This document shows positions 1 through 12,032 of a stretch of DNA of 64,000 bases, piece after piece. Below the pieces are notes generated by a model. It worked only from the letters and a program-made list of their open reading frames with translations, had not been told where the DNA came from and did no database searches. How positions within the stretch are numbered: position 1 is the stretch's first letter; every line of letters starts with the position of its first letter. The position numbers and the translations under genes were made by a program. Source of the stretch: Populus alba (taxonomy: Eukaryota; Streptophyta; Magnoliopsida; Malpighiales; Salicaceae); the NCBI RefSeq assembly GCF_005239225.2, contig NC_133300.1, positions 19,085,584 through 19,149,583 on the forward strand. The letters are read 5' to 3'.

Positions 1-292
1 CATATATTCGTAAAGTATAAAAAACTCAAAATAGATTTATTTTATATATTTATTTTTTATTTTTCAATTAAATATATTTTTATTTCCTGTTTACTTGTGA
101 CTTCTATCAAGAGGCTAACCGAAAGCAAATAACAGCCTATACATTTCCTCTTTATTCACAGCATTAATGAATCTCGTCCATTTTAGCTAAGGTTTTTTTT
201 TAAAAAAAATTTAATAAAAAACAATCATAGGGATAAAGGAAACATTTCTAATTATAGAATACTATATTAATTAAGGATAGAAAATGACGCAC

Positions 293-570
293 CTATTATC
301 AGGATGGATAACGAAACCTGAGGAGACATAACGAATACCATTAATGACCGATTCACTACTCAGTTTTCTTCTCCAACTTGTCATCAACGACGGCCCATTA
401 TTATTAACGAGTCCAAACTCATTCTCTATCAAATTAAATCGACTCCCTCTTGAAGATTTTATCCTGTCTTTCAAATCTTCCACTTCATATTCCTCTTCTT
501 CATCATCGTCCGATTCTTCTTTCTTGTTTTTCTCTCTGTGATTTCCATGACCATCCATGTTATGAATCAC
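293..570 (-). CDS. SKOR: SKOR/GORK-type outward K+ channel, first coding exon (partial gene)
   Basis: This is the N-terminal exon of a plant Shaker-family outward-rectifying potassium channel; SKOR loads K+ into xylem and GORK releases K+ from guard cells, both at the plasma membrane. The exon encodes an acidic tail (a DDDEEEEYEVEDL run), then the family signature SRGSRFNLIENE, VINGIRYVSSG and HPDNR, which directly precedes the first membrane segment. The reading frame ends at a good splice donor (AG|GTGCGT on the minus strand, 293/292), so the remaining codons of the open frame are intron. All membrane, pore, cyclic-nucleotide-binding and ankyrin parts must lie left of the window. I chose the ATG at 570; an in-frame ATG at 558 is an alternative. 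SKOR and GORK cannot be told apart from this exon. The match is from memory of the family. Confidence 0.75.
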
Positions 571-1547
571 AGCAACCCTCTTGGGCTTTAACAGGAAGAA
601 AAAATAAACAGTGCTCTTTCTACAGAGGAGAGCTCGAGAGAGAGGGTTGGGGAAAAGGGTGCAAGTTGAGAAGGAAAGGGCTGTAAAATGCGAGCTCCTT
701 TTTCGAAGGGATCACGAGGGAAATATGGTGAGTGATACGACGTTGGAAAATGGAGGTTTTGGAGATTTTGAAACCAAGTTTTTGGAGTGGATTCTTGTTG
801 ATGATGATTGGGTTGTAAAGATTGAGTCTTTTATGGAAGATGGTGATGAAGAGTTTCCTTTGCTTTGTTTTGGGAGTCATGGATTTTTGTATTGGAGATT
901 ACGCTATTTATAGGCTAAAACAGGGCATACATCTAAATATTTGTACTTTTGATAATGTTTAATCGTGTGGCTTTTGAGATGCTACAGGGTGTGTGTGTAA
1001 GTAATTAAGGTGTACCTGTATTTTTAATTTCTCTTATTAAATTTGAATCTAAAATCGGGGCAGGAGAGTGTTTTATTATTATTATTATTTTTTATTTTTT
1101 AAATTAATGTGGGTATTTAATTAATCTTACGAGCATCTTGATTAATCTCATATACTTTAAAATTAATTATCATGTAAGATTTAGAACTTACCTAATTGAG
1201 TTATAAACCTTAAAATTTTATTTTTATTTTTATTTTTTTATAATAACTAGAAAAAAAAAAAGGTTAGAGAGAACACTTATTTATTTAATGATTCTTAACA
1301 CGTACTGACAGGGTTTTGTAATAAATAGAAAAGATTTGGTTTGATGAATCGAATCATAATTAACAAATAATGAGAAAAGATCCACGAGAGAGAGTTTTAT
1401 TACAGCACTAACATTGTCTCTAGTTCGTGTGGTTTTATGACAAATCATTCATGAAATCTAGTATTAATTAAACTACGATAATACAATTAATCTTTTAGGC
1501 AAGATGCTTTGTGTTAATTAACGACATCATCCTCATCTAATTCAATG

Positions 1548-1581
<34 letters not shown>

Positions 1582-1584
1582 TAT
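1548..1584. repeat. (AT)n microsatellite
   Basis: About 37 bases of nearly pure alternating A and T, with one phase slip. It is a simple repeat, probably length-variable. Confidence 0.9.
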
Positions 1585-2871
1585 GGCAATGCGTCTGGTT
1601 CAACATGTATGTGCTGTCGACGAAACCCACCCTCATCCCATTTTTTGCGGGATCGGAAAAAAAAAAAAAAAAACCATGTTACTCCGGGCCGATTGTGGAA
1701 TGTTTTGCCGGATGGCTTCATCTTTGCTGGGTGTTAATTTTCAATGTATACATTGACTTTGATTTTCAATAATTATATATGTGGTCGAGCAACGTTTACG
1801 TATAATTAAAAACAATAAAACATAGAAGAGACGGAAATAGTACGAAAGCTTATGAAAAACATGGTAAGTACGGAAACATGTATAGTTAAATAAATAAAAA
1901 ATAAAGATATAAAATGATTTTTATCTTTGAGATAGTTTTAAAAATGAATTTTATATATTTTTAAAATAAAAAATATAAACAAATATGTCTCCAGATTTTT
2001 TTTTTTTATCCCAAAACAATGACAAAACGTTAACCAGGATATCAAATTTGTTACGTGAAAATTGAAACTTTTGACTTTTTTTAAAAAAGAAAAATTATGT
2101 CAATTATATCACGATCACTACTGGATATGATGACTAGAGAATTGATTAGAAACTTTGAATTGTTAATCAAACTTCGGTGGTGGTGGTGGCGGCAGCTAAG
2201 CAAGACGGCGGCCTGATGAAACAGGGTTTAAGCAATTGGAATTCATGAGGTTTGGGTTGACTTCAACTCAATATTGATGATGATAAGTACGTGGGATTAA
2301 TCCTGGTTATTATGACCTAAAACAAGTGAAGTGTAACGTGTATAAATCTTTCAATTTGACTAATTCTTTTTTAGAATTACAAGAACATGGCTCAAATGTT
2401 CAATTAAGAGGAGAAAATGTGTATCAGGTTCTTGATTCGAGGCATTTGGAAGGGAATTTTGGTGGAAATTTCCGAATTCAGGCATAATTTGTTTTTTAAA
2501 TTCAACTACGAGTTTGAGTCAAATTTAGGCATTGTTTTTCCTTTTTTATATGGGTACATTTTATTTTCAATTAAAAAATAAGTCTATAGAATACTGAATA
2601 CTGGGGGGATTAAAAACAAAGGGCTCGCACAAGGATCTTTTCTCCATCATCCACAATAAAGCTAATAAAGGAGAAAAAACAAGAAGATCAAGCTGAAACC
2701 CTAATTTTATCAACAAATAACTTCCATTCAAATATTAGTACGTTAACTGAGATTACTAGCTTGAATCCACATGAAAATAATAAATTAAGTAAATAAATTA
2801 ATTAAGAGAAAATTTGAAAAGAAAAAATGGGAAAAAATTTGCCTATATTAATGCGTACCCTATATAGATAG

Positions 2872-2898
2872 TTTTTTTTTTTTTTTTTTTTTTTTTTT
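2872..2898. repeat. poly(T) run of 27
   Basis: An uninterrupted T homopolymer. Read on the minus strand it is a poly(A), but I see no retroposed body next to it. Confidence 0.9.
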
Positions 2899-3575
2899 AT
2901 CTTAGCCAAGTGGCCTATAAATCTCAATAGAATTTGATTTCTAATTAGCTTTCTATGGATGGATTTTAGCAAATATATATATTTTTTTACATTAATAATC
3001 CAACTCTTTACCGTGGAAAGAGTTAATTAATGGAAAGTTGGCCTATTGATAACCTGATCTTTGAACTTAAATACTGAATCGAAAACCTTTTACAAAACAC
3101 TTAAGGACTTAATGATATCAACATTATATTAAAAAAATATAGTAAAACCAGAGGTTCACATGCTTTCCTTTGTTTTTTTTTTTTAAAAAAGACATTTCGC
3201 ATATTCGATTTTTTATGCATCCCAATGGAGCTTCCATCAAACATCTTGTCGAGATTTAGATATAATAAATCTAAATCAGTTAGTTTGCACAAGTGCACTT
3301 CCTTTCCAAGTTTGCTTACCTCCCCTCCTCCTAGTCATACATCACAGTGAGGTTTCGTTTGAGTTTAGTGCCACCCCACTAAAATAGTTTAGTCATACAT
3401 CACACTAAGATAATTTGTCACCGTTGGAGATTAAAGAATTAAAGCCCTACTTTGTTTTGGTTGCATATTATCATAATCAGAAAAGTTTAATATTTTTAGG
3501 TAATAAGATAATGTGCTTATGCGTTTGGAATATGAGATTAAAATAGTAATTGTTTTTAGCAGGGAGATTTCTTTA

Positions 3576-4340
3576 TGTTTAATAACAATGATGCCTACAA
3601 ACTAAAGTTTTCTTTGTGTTATTCTTCTTCTTCTTGGAGGACGATTAAAAACTCATACAATTTCCTTTCATCAAGTTAGAAAATCAGTTAATTGATATAC
3701 TTATAAAAGCAGTTTTAGAAAAGATATTTCATGATATAATTAACAAGTTGGGTATGACTTATTGAGTCAATAAGCCAACTTTTTACTTTTTAGTTTAGTA
3801 ATCCATGTTGCAAAAAATGGATCTTTGGGTGTGGGTTTTTTCACTTCTCCGGTGAGATCCAGTTTGGTTACGAGCATTAATGTGCATCTTCATAAGTTGA
3901 GACTATAATGAATAATTGATCTCATTCAATATGATACTAATAGGGAATGCAAAGTTGTCTCGGTGGATAATAATGGATAGTATTGTGTTATTTGGTGTAA
4001 CTGGGATAATGGATTTGGAATTGGCCATTTATTATTTATAACTATGAATTTCAAAAGCAGGAGGTATAAGATTTGTGTTTGAGCAGTTCTACAAATTTTG
4101 TTCTGATACCATGTTAAGCAACAATAGTGTCTATAAATTGAAGTTTTTTGTGTGTTGTTCTTTCTTTTTCTTGGAGAAAATATATAGACATGATTATAAC
4201 TTAAATAGGTAATAATCTCATTAAAGGAAATTATCTCATTACAGGAAACTATATATATTTCTATATTAATATGTAAGATTTGATTTGATTCCTGTATTAC
4301 TATTATAAAATTAATTTTTATATTTATAATGGACCAACTC
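3576..4340 (-). mobile_element. Decayed copia-like LTR element remnant
   Basis: Read on the minus strand, an LTR-like segment beginning at 4,112 ends in ...AACA and is followed by TGGTATCAGA (4,111-4,102), the initiator-tRNA-Met primer site typical of plant copia elements. Downstream, around 3,866-3,791, is a gag-like peptide (LDLTGEV, then DPFFATW), resembling the start of copia gag. A second, diverged copy of the LTR-like start lies at 3,576-3,650 and shares the phrase around 'cttcttggag' with 4,112-4,180. The arrangement is LTR, gag start, LTR with nothing else inside, so it is either heavily deleted or a short non-autonomous element. The boundaries are approximate. Confidence 0.45.
4102..4111 (-). 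promoter_or_regulatory. Putative tRNA-Met primer binding site
   Basis: The minus-strand sequence TGGTATCAGA matches the common copia primer site and abuts the putative LTR end. Confidence 0.5.
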
Positions 4341-5952
4341 ATGCCAACACTTTCATGTAGGGATCGGCTTTGAAGCCGGTTGCCATGACAATGTCCACCA
4401 GCTTTCTGAAAATTAACAGTTATTTTGGTATCATACGTGCAATTGGTGGATTAATTTACTACACCACTAACATTATAGTGAAATGAATAAATTAAGAACC
4501 ACAAGCTTAGTCTGAGGTGGGAATCTGCAGTGTCACAGGGCACAAAGCACAACCAAGTTGCCAGCCCACTTGATTTGCTAATGCTGGCAACAAACTGTTA
4601 TTAATTAAGGACCTTTTTTCTTCATGGTAGCCCATAGATTGAATAAATTAAGCTGCCAATTCAACTACCTAATCTCTTAAGAAGTTCTGGTTAGGCCTTC
4701 TCTCTTCTTCTTTTTTTCCCTTTTCTTTTCTTTTTTGAGTGAGTTTTGACGAGGCTTGTGTTTGTTTAATTGAAGTAAGTATAAATGGTTTGATTCGTGA
4801 TTTTTTAAAAAATTCATTTTAAAAAAATCTTGTATTTCTTGTATCAGCAAAAAAAATTAAATCTTTTAGGTTGAGAAACAATCGAAATAACTTATAGAAT
4901 TTATCAGAGATTACCTGTTCAAACATTAATTTATTTATTATATTAAAATAAATAATGATAAGTTGGTTATTAAATAGTAATTAAGACTTTCATTTAAAAG
5001 AAATAGAAAGGTTATTTATACATAAACACATCATTAGTTTATTCATTAAAAAAAAATTCCTTTCATTTTAAGTATTTTCAAGTCAAATTCATATCCATCT
5101 GTATAATTAATTATCATTTAAGTTAAAAAATAAAGAATTCTCATTAGATTTCCATCTGTATAACTTAGAGAAATTTGAAACGTCCTCTTCGAGCCTTACA
5201 TAAAAAAAAAAAAAAAGAAAAAAAAAAAGGACAGAACCTCGAACTTTTATACTCTAATTCGAAAAGACAGCACAAATTAAGCCAAAACCTAATAAAAGCA
5301 ACATGTAAAGTGTAAACACATGAGCCATGAGGGAAAAAAAAAAGTACACAAAATTCAAAAGTAAGAAATAGCTCGCGTCACCACAACATACCTTTTTAGT
5401 ACACTAGTGAAGTTAATCTTTTAGGCCCGACACACTACTGATTCGATTATACTAGAGTGCTGAGTGTTGTATGCAGCTATATCTTTTTATTTTAATCCTT
5501 AATTTTTAAAAACCTTTAAATTATAGCCCCTTAATTCTTGTTGATTGTTGTCTTTTGAAATAATAATAAAAAGAAAAAAATTGGTTTTCACTCTTTCTCT
5601 GACACTCTCACTCAAAGTTACTAAACCCGACCTAAAGTAACAGGTTCAATATGTTAACTTGACTCAACTCAAAATAATATCATTTTGAGTTTTGTTTTAG
5701 TTAAAACCATGTTGTTTGAAATTGTTTTTTTTATATTAAATTAGATTTTAACTGGATCATGCATTGACTCACCAAGTTAATCAAGTTTAACCAGGTTGAT
5801 TTTCACTCAATTTAATTTGAAACCCAATACAAGCTAGGTCCCGAGCTGACAAGTTAGCAAGTTATTAGGTTAGCTTATCAGATCAAGTTGGGTTTAATAA
5901 CATTATTCTTATTAGGATGGTTCCATAAAAAATTAAATTATGCTCTGCCATG
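4341..5952. other. Intergenic region with one exon-like fragment
   Basis: No supported gene. On the minus strand, 4,405-4,339 looks like a last exon: a TTTCAG acceptor is followed by an open frame starting KLVDIVMATGF and ending at TGA. I do not recognise it. The segment 5,600-5,940 carries phrases seen in other plant interspersed repeats; one of them recurs near 27,400. Confidence 0.4.
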
Positions 5953-5957
5953 ATAAA
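5953..5957. repeat. Target site duplication ATAAA (left)
   Basis: It abuts the LTR terminus TGTTGC and is identical to 16,579-16,583 on the other side of the retrotransposon. Confidence 0.9.
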
Positions 5958-7580
5958 TGTTGCGATGTCGTGGTCGCACAAATTAAATACCCTAGCTTCA
6001 AACACAACACACAAGATAATATAGAGCAAGCAAGGGGTCGATCCCACGAGGAAGATTTAGTTCAGATTTTTATGCTATACGTTATGCAATTTAGGGGGGT
6101 TGGATGTTATATAGGCTAAAGAAAAAATAAAACAAAAAACTATCAAACAAAATTTAATAAGATCAGAAAATTATCAAGAGAACAAACCTTGGTCGCAATC
6201 ACACATCCACCTATAGAAATCAGAACTGATCCTTGAAACGAAATTCCAGTTTATATTCTGAATTTTTATCTTTTCTTAACGTTGGTTAATTAACGGATCC
6301 ACCGTATAACTAACCCTAACCAACAAATAATCACAGTGTCCGCACTAATGATTTAATCCAATGGCAGCCTTAAGATCTAGATAAATTCATTATCTTAACA
6401 ACTAAGTTGTCTGCTTATGTTGCTTTGATCGAATGTTCTCCTTAAGATTAATAACGTAGATCCGCTACAATTATTAAACTCAGTTGCTTCACAAGTTCAT
6501 ATACCACAACTCCGGTTTTGATATCAAACTTAGCAATAAATTGTCTATAATAATAACTTAGAGTCCACTCTAGCAATTAAAATAAACAATCATAGGAAAA
6601 ATAAGCATAGGAGAACAAACATATTCATCATATATAAACTGAAAAGAAAAGGTAGAATAGATCTCACAGTTCTTGAAATCCGAAGGTTTCCGTGTCCTTG
6701 CAACCAAGAAAATGAGTTTAGCCTTGCATGTTTTATTGAACAACTAATCAAAAAGATGGAAGAATGCATGATTTAGGGTTTCTTAGAGTAGGGGGGCGTT
6801 TTTTCTCCTCTTGGGTGGCTGCCCCCTTCTCTTCTCTCATTCTTTTTATATGCTAGGAAACCCTAATCTCTATTTTACAAAATAGTCCTCCCTTAAGTAG
6901 ACAATTTACATTTAAGTAGTTCAATAACTATTTTCCTAAAAAAGGAGAAATAGTTTTGCATGAAATCTTCAAGCTTTGACTTAGAGGAGCTACATTGCTG
7001 AAATAAAAACTTGGATGTCGGTTTAGATGCTTCGGAACGTAATCTGGACTCGTTTCTTCACGAAACCTGTTTGCTGGCAGAATTCAGTTGTCATCTTTGA
7101 AAAATCATATCTCCCTCATATGACATCGTTTTTGGCTGAAATTTGGAGCGTTTATAGGCCTTTGAGTCAGGAATCCAAAACAATTGAGTTTTCATCAATT
7201 GGACTTTTGTAGCTCTAGATATTCAAGTCGGACTGACCGAAGGTCAACACTGGCAGATTGCGAGATTTGACTTTGAAAGCTGCGATTTCCATGCTCTTCC
7301 TTATTTTATTGTCTTGCCTTAGATGTCCAGAAAGGTATGGATGTTAGCTTTTTAATGCCACTGGAATCACTTCATTTTGCCCTTTAGAGCTCACGTTCTG
7401 CACAAAACATCGACTGAACGTCAAATCTGCCAATTACCTTCAATTTACTCCTTTTTGCATCTTTCATCCAAAAGTGCCTTCAAAACATAAAACAAAGAAT
7501 ATCAAGGCATTTTATATATAAAACATAGGCAAAACACTAGTTAAATGTGGGTGAAACTATCGAATAATATGGTTGCATCA
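5958..7580 (-). repeat. 3' LTR of the Athila element
   Basis: 1,623 bp, bounded by TG and CA. In element orientation this is the 3' LTR. A 61-codon open frame at 7,027-7,212 recurs in the other LTR and is not evidence for a gene. Confidence 0.93.
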
Positions 7581-7598
7581 AATACCCCCACACTTAGC
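7581..7598 (-). promoter_or_regulatory. Polypurine tract
   Basis: On the minus strand the bases directly before the 3' LTR read AGTGTGGGGGTATT, the usual plus-strand primer for this group of elements. Confidence 0.7.
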
Positions 7599-8220
7599 TC
7601 TTGCTCGTCCTCGAGAAAGGATAGGTAAAATCAAATCAAAGTTAAATTAAATCAAATCATTATGACCAATCTCCTAATCTCCCATCAATATCTAAGAATA
7701 TATGCATTATAAACAAGAACACAATTAAGAAGGATAAAGAGTATAAATTTTTCATGAATTTATTTACATGCAAACTTCAAAACTCAATTAATTGCGGGAT
7801 TTAAATGAAAATATATGTCATGCCAAAGTGATAGGTCCTCTCATTGATATACACTCCAACACTCACGTGTTTAGGGCTTATGTGTTTAAATCTCTCAAAT
7901 TCAATCAATGAATATGTTCTACCATAAGCTTGCTCTTCAATCTCATCTCCATTACTAACATATTACAAGCAATGCATGAATCAAAAGGTCTTATTTCCGG
8001 TTGTAATGGGGCTAAGGTTAAGGTGAGGTAAAAGAGAAGTAAAAGAGAAGGTTCAAACCAAAGAAAGTAGAGCATTCTAAAAAATGATATTTCAAACAAG
8101 ATATTCCATCAAAGCACATAAATTTTCCATCTTTAATCACCAATGCTTAACCTTTTTTTTTTTTTTTTTATTTCAAGCTCTTTCAACATAAAAATCTTAA
8201 GAACATAAAGGAACAATATT

Positions 8221-8291
<71 letters not shown>

Positions 8292-9127
8292 GTCTTTCAC
8301 CTTTGGAAACTTGCCCATATTTTCATCAAGCATCACTTCTTCTTTCTTTTCACATAATTTCCAACCATAATTCCATAAGATATCACAAGTATATGCTCTA
8401 CTAATCCTTGGCCACGGGAAAGGAAAACATATATAAAGTTAAGGCTTATACATGGATAAAGCAAAGAAAAGATAAACAAGCTCAAAAGGGGCTTACTAAG
8501 GATAATATGCTTTAGGTTGGCTTTTTGGCTCAAATGGTTAAAATTCCTAATGCCTTTATCATCTTCATGTATATATGTAATGTGAATGTAATCTCAACAA
8601 GATATGAAGCAAGTTCTAGAGATACATATCATTGAAAGAATGCACACTCAAAGAATATAATGTTGAAGGCTCAAAAGCTTACATTGGTATAACACTATAA
8701 AGTCAACATGGCATATTCTCAAAGTCAATCCCTAAACCAATTAAACCTTAAAATTTGCATGCATAGTCCTTCATTTGATTTATATCTTCATCTATCTCAA
8801 TTAATTCTCATACATAATACTCATATTCTCAAAAACCAATGGGAGTCAAAAAGATCAAACATATATATATATATATATTTTTTTAGAACAACAAAGAAAA
8901 CTAAAATAAGAAAACCAAAATTCTCTCAATACCCCCACACTTAAAACACAACATTTTCCTCAATGTTGAAATAAAAGCAAAGGAACATAAGAGAATGAAA
9001 AAAATAAATTAAAATGCGAAAAAAAAAGATAAGGAAAAAGAAAGCAAATCTGATTTTTTTTTTTCGTGCTGGGTTGCCTCCCAGTAAGCGCTTTTGTTTT
9101 ATGTCATTGGCTCGACATGTGGCATGC
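7599..9127 (-). other. Non-coding 3' part of the Athila element
   Basis: Between the integrase stop and the purine tract lie about 1.5 kb with no long frame. Many Athila elements carry an env-like gene here; none is visible. It contains a CTTT microsatellite and ends with the phrase 'gctgggttgcctcccag', familiar from this element group. Confidence 0.6.
8221..8291. repeat. (CTTT)n microsatellite and T run
   Basis: About a dozen CTTT units run into roughly 25 T residues, inside the retrotransposon 3' non-coding region. Confidence 0.9.
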
Positions 9128-10045
9128 TTATTCTTCATAGATTGGTTCAGCTAACTCTACAGAAGCGGTGAGTTCTGCCGTCCAACCTTCATAGAAAGGT
9201 TTCAAACGATGCCCATTTACCTTGAGTACTTTGTTGGTTTCTAAACTTGTAATTTCAACTGCACCATAAGGAAAAACATTAGAAACAACAAAGGGTCCAA
9301 TCCAACGGGAGCGCAACTTTCCAGGAAAAAGTTTCAAACGTGAATGATAAAGAAGGACTTTGTCCCCAACATTAAATTCTTTTCTTATAATCATTCGGTC
9401 ATGGAGACTCTTAGTCTTTTCTTTGTAAATCCTTGCATTCTCATAAGCATCATTTCGAATCTCTTCCAACTCTTGCAATTGCAACTTTCTTGCAATCCCG
9501 ACAGCATCATAATCCATGTTACATTTTTTAATGGCCCAAAAAGCTTTGTGTTCAAGCTCCACCGGTAGATGACATGCTTTTCCATAAATCATCCTATAAG
9601 GTGACATTCCTATAGGTGATTTGTAAGCAGTCCTATAAGCCCAAAGTGCATCACCAAGTCGTAGACTCCAATCTCGCCGGTTGGGTTGCACTGTCTTCTC
9701 TAAAATGGACTTGATTTCTCTATTTGAAATTTTAGCTTGGCCATTTGTTTGAGGATGGTATGCTGTGGAAGTTCGATGAGTCACATGATATTTGCGTAAC
9801 AATGCTTCCATTGAACGATTGCAAAAATGAGTACCACGATCACTAATGATAGCTTTAGGGATTCCAAACCTGTCAAATATATGAGTCCTGATAAAATCTA
9901 AAACAACCTTAGCATCGTTAGTTCGTGTGGCTTTTGCCTCAATCCATTTGGACACATAATCAACAGCAAGAAGGATATAAAGATTGCCTAAAGAAGAAGG
10001 AAATGGACCCATAAAATCAATACCCCAAACATAAAAAAATTTCAC
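9128..10045 (-). pseudogene. Athila integrase (catalytic Glu lost)
   Basis: The longest intact pol segment covers the integrase core and C-terminal domain. Core aspartates are visible in WGIDFMGPF (residue 10) and IISDRGTHF (residue 69). The position 36 residues on, normally Glu in NGQAE, is Lys here (residue 105, codon at 9,731-9,733, reading AAA). The C-terminal part has the GPF/VSN type of motif. The N-terminal HHCC zinc finger should lie at 10,046-10,280 but is disrupted. With the Glu missing, this integrase should be inactive. Confidence 0.88.
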
Positions 10046-10279
10046 TTACAATAATATTCATTAAAGGCATTTGATTCTTATGAGTGATATTACCTGTTTT
10101 TTGGCATTTTTCACATGATTTGCAGAAAAATGATATGCATCCTTAAAAATAGAAGGCCAATAAAAAACCACTTTCAAAGTACCTTGTGGGCCGTTCTTTT
10201 TGCTCCAAAATGCCCACCACAAGAATGAGAATGACAAAAGGTAAGAATGGAATGAAATTCATCTTGTAGTACACATCTC

Positions 10280-10964
10280 CTAACTACTTGATCCACACAA
10301 AATTTCCACAGATAAGGAGTTATCCCAAAAATAATATTTAGCATCAGCTCGTAACTTGTCTTTTTGGGATGTAGACAAACCTGGAGGGAATTCTTTGGTG
10401 ACTAAATAGTTCACCAAATCAGCATACCATGGTCTTGTAGAGGAATGTAACACATACAACTGCTCATCAGGGAATGTCTCTCGTATTGTTTCGGTTTGTA
10501 TATCCTTAGTCCTTAGTCGGCTCAAGTGATCAGCCACATGGTTTTCGGCACCTTTTTTGTCTTTAATCTCAAGATCAAATTCTTGTAAAAGCAAGATCCA
10601 CCTAATCAATCTTGGTTTGGACTCCTTTTTCTTCAAAAGATACCTTAAAGCTGCATGGTCAGTAAAAACAATGACTTTTGTACCAAGTAGATATGACCTG
10701 AATTTTTCAAGAGCAAACACTACTGCAAAAAGTTCCTTTTCAGTTGTATGGTAATTGCATTGTGCTCTGTCCAACATGGCGGGAAGCATAAGCGATAACA
10801 TGCAAATTCTTCCCTATTCTTTGCCCAAGGACAACCCCTATCGCATAGTCACTCGCATCACACATTATCTCAAAAGGCTCATTCCCAATTTGGTGGTTGG
10901 ATGATAGGTGCAGATGTGACACGCTTTTTAAGCTCATCATGGGCATCTTTACATGCTTGATCAA
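10280..10964 (-). pseudogene. Athila RNase H region (frameshifted)
   Basis: Two overlapping frames cover this part. 10,964-10,740 gives FEIMCDASDYAIGVVLGQ, the start of RNase H with its first Asp. 10,801-10,280 continues with [26 protein letters not shown] and HVADHLSRL. The overlap of the two frames shows a frameshift near 10,760. Downstream the frame enters the integrase N-terminal region and is lost. Confidence 0.85.
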
Positions 10965-11131
10965 AACACAAAATCCACTTCTTTAGCTAATAGTTTGCAC
11001 AAGGGTGATGTAATCTTCGAGAAATCTTTGATAAAACGTCGATTTAGAAACCTGCATGGCCAAGAAAAGAACGAATTTCCCTCACGCAGGAGGGGTAAGG
11101 CAATGATGAAATAACCTCTATTTTAGCTTTA

Positions 11132-12032
11132 TCAACCTCTAATCCACGTGAAGACACAACATGCCCAAGAACTATTCCTTGTTCTACCATAAAATAAACA
11201 CTTTTCATAGTTTAAGACAAGGTTGGTTTCAATGCACCTTTTCAAGATCAAAGATAAATTTTCTAGACATTTATCAAAAGAATCACCATACACTGTGAAA
11301 TCATCCATGAAAACCTCAATTATTCTTTCAACATAATCAGAAAAAATACTCATCATGCATCTTTGAAAAGTTGCAGGTGCATTACAGAGACCAAAGGGCA
11401 TTCTCCTATATGCATATGTACCAAATGGACATGTAAATGTAGTTTTTTCTTGATCCTCAGGATTAATAACAATCTGATTGTATCCACTATATCCATCAAG
11501 AAAGCAATTAAAAAGACTTACCTGCTAGGCGTTCAAGCATTTGATCCATGAATGGTAATGGGAAATGATCTTTACGTGTAGCAAGATTTAGCTTTCTATA
11601 ATCAACACACATTCTCCATCCACTCGAGATGCGAGCAGGAATGAGCTCATCCTTTTTGTTTTTCACCAACGTGATTCCGGTCTTTTTGGGCACCACATGG
11701 ATTGGCGCTACCCATTTACTATCCGTGATGGATAAATGACTCCTGCATCTAACAGTTTCAAAAATTTCAGCTTTCACTACCTCCATCATAGGCGGGTTCA
11801 ACCTCCTTTGCATTTCCCTTCTTGGTTTTGCATTGTCCTCCAATAGTATGTGATGCATACACATTGAGGGGACTAATGCCTTGATGTCAGCTAAAGTCCA
11901 TCCAATGGCCGTCTTGTGATCACACAACAACTTCACAAGTTTTTCCTCTTGCGTATTTGTCAAACCTGTTGCTATAATAACGGGAAGTGTATTGTTTTCA
12001 CCAATGAATACATACTTCAAATTATCGGGCAA
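11132..12032 (-). pseudogene. Athila reverse transcriptase (frameshifted)
   Basis: The N-terminal half (12,032-11,508) carries CMHHILLEDNAKPRR, SKWVAPIHVVPKK and GWRMCVDYRKLN. The next motif, LDGYSGYNQ, is readable in another frame at about 11,500-11,470. The active-site half (11,401-11,132) has MPFGLCNAPATFQ and the catalytic VFMDD box near 11,300. At least one frameshift near 11,508 separates the halves, and another follows 11,140. Confidence 0.88.

Larger units (their letters stand above)
571..3575. other. AT-rich intergenic region, no supported gene
   Basis: The stretch upstream of the K+ channel start holds no gene I can support. It is AT-rich with homopolymer runs. An open frame at 611-913 (plus) has no recognisable domain, and part of it may be leader or promoter of the channel gene. 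A short GGT-rich run lies near 2,176-2,192. Confidence 0.6.

Noticed and set aside
611..913. 100-codon plus-strand frame next to the K+ channel exon
   Set aside because: No recognisable motif and no splice or promoter evidence. It overlaps the likely promoter or leader of the channel gene.
7027..7212. 61-codon frame, repeated at 16,025-16,210
   Set aside because: Both copies lie inside the two LTRs of the Athila element; the repetition reflects LTR identity, not gene conservation.
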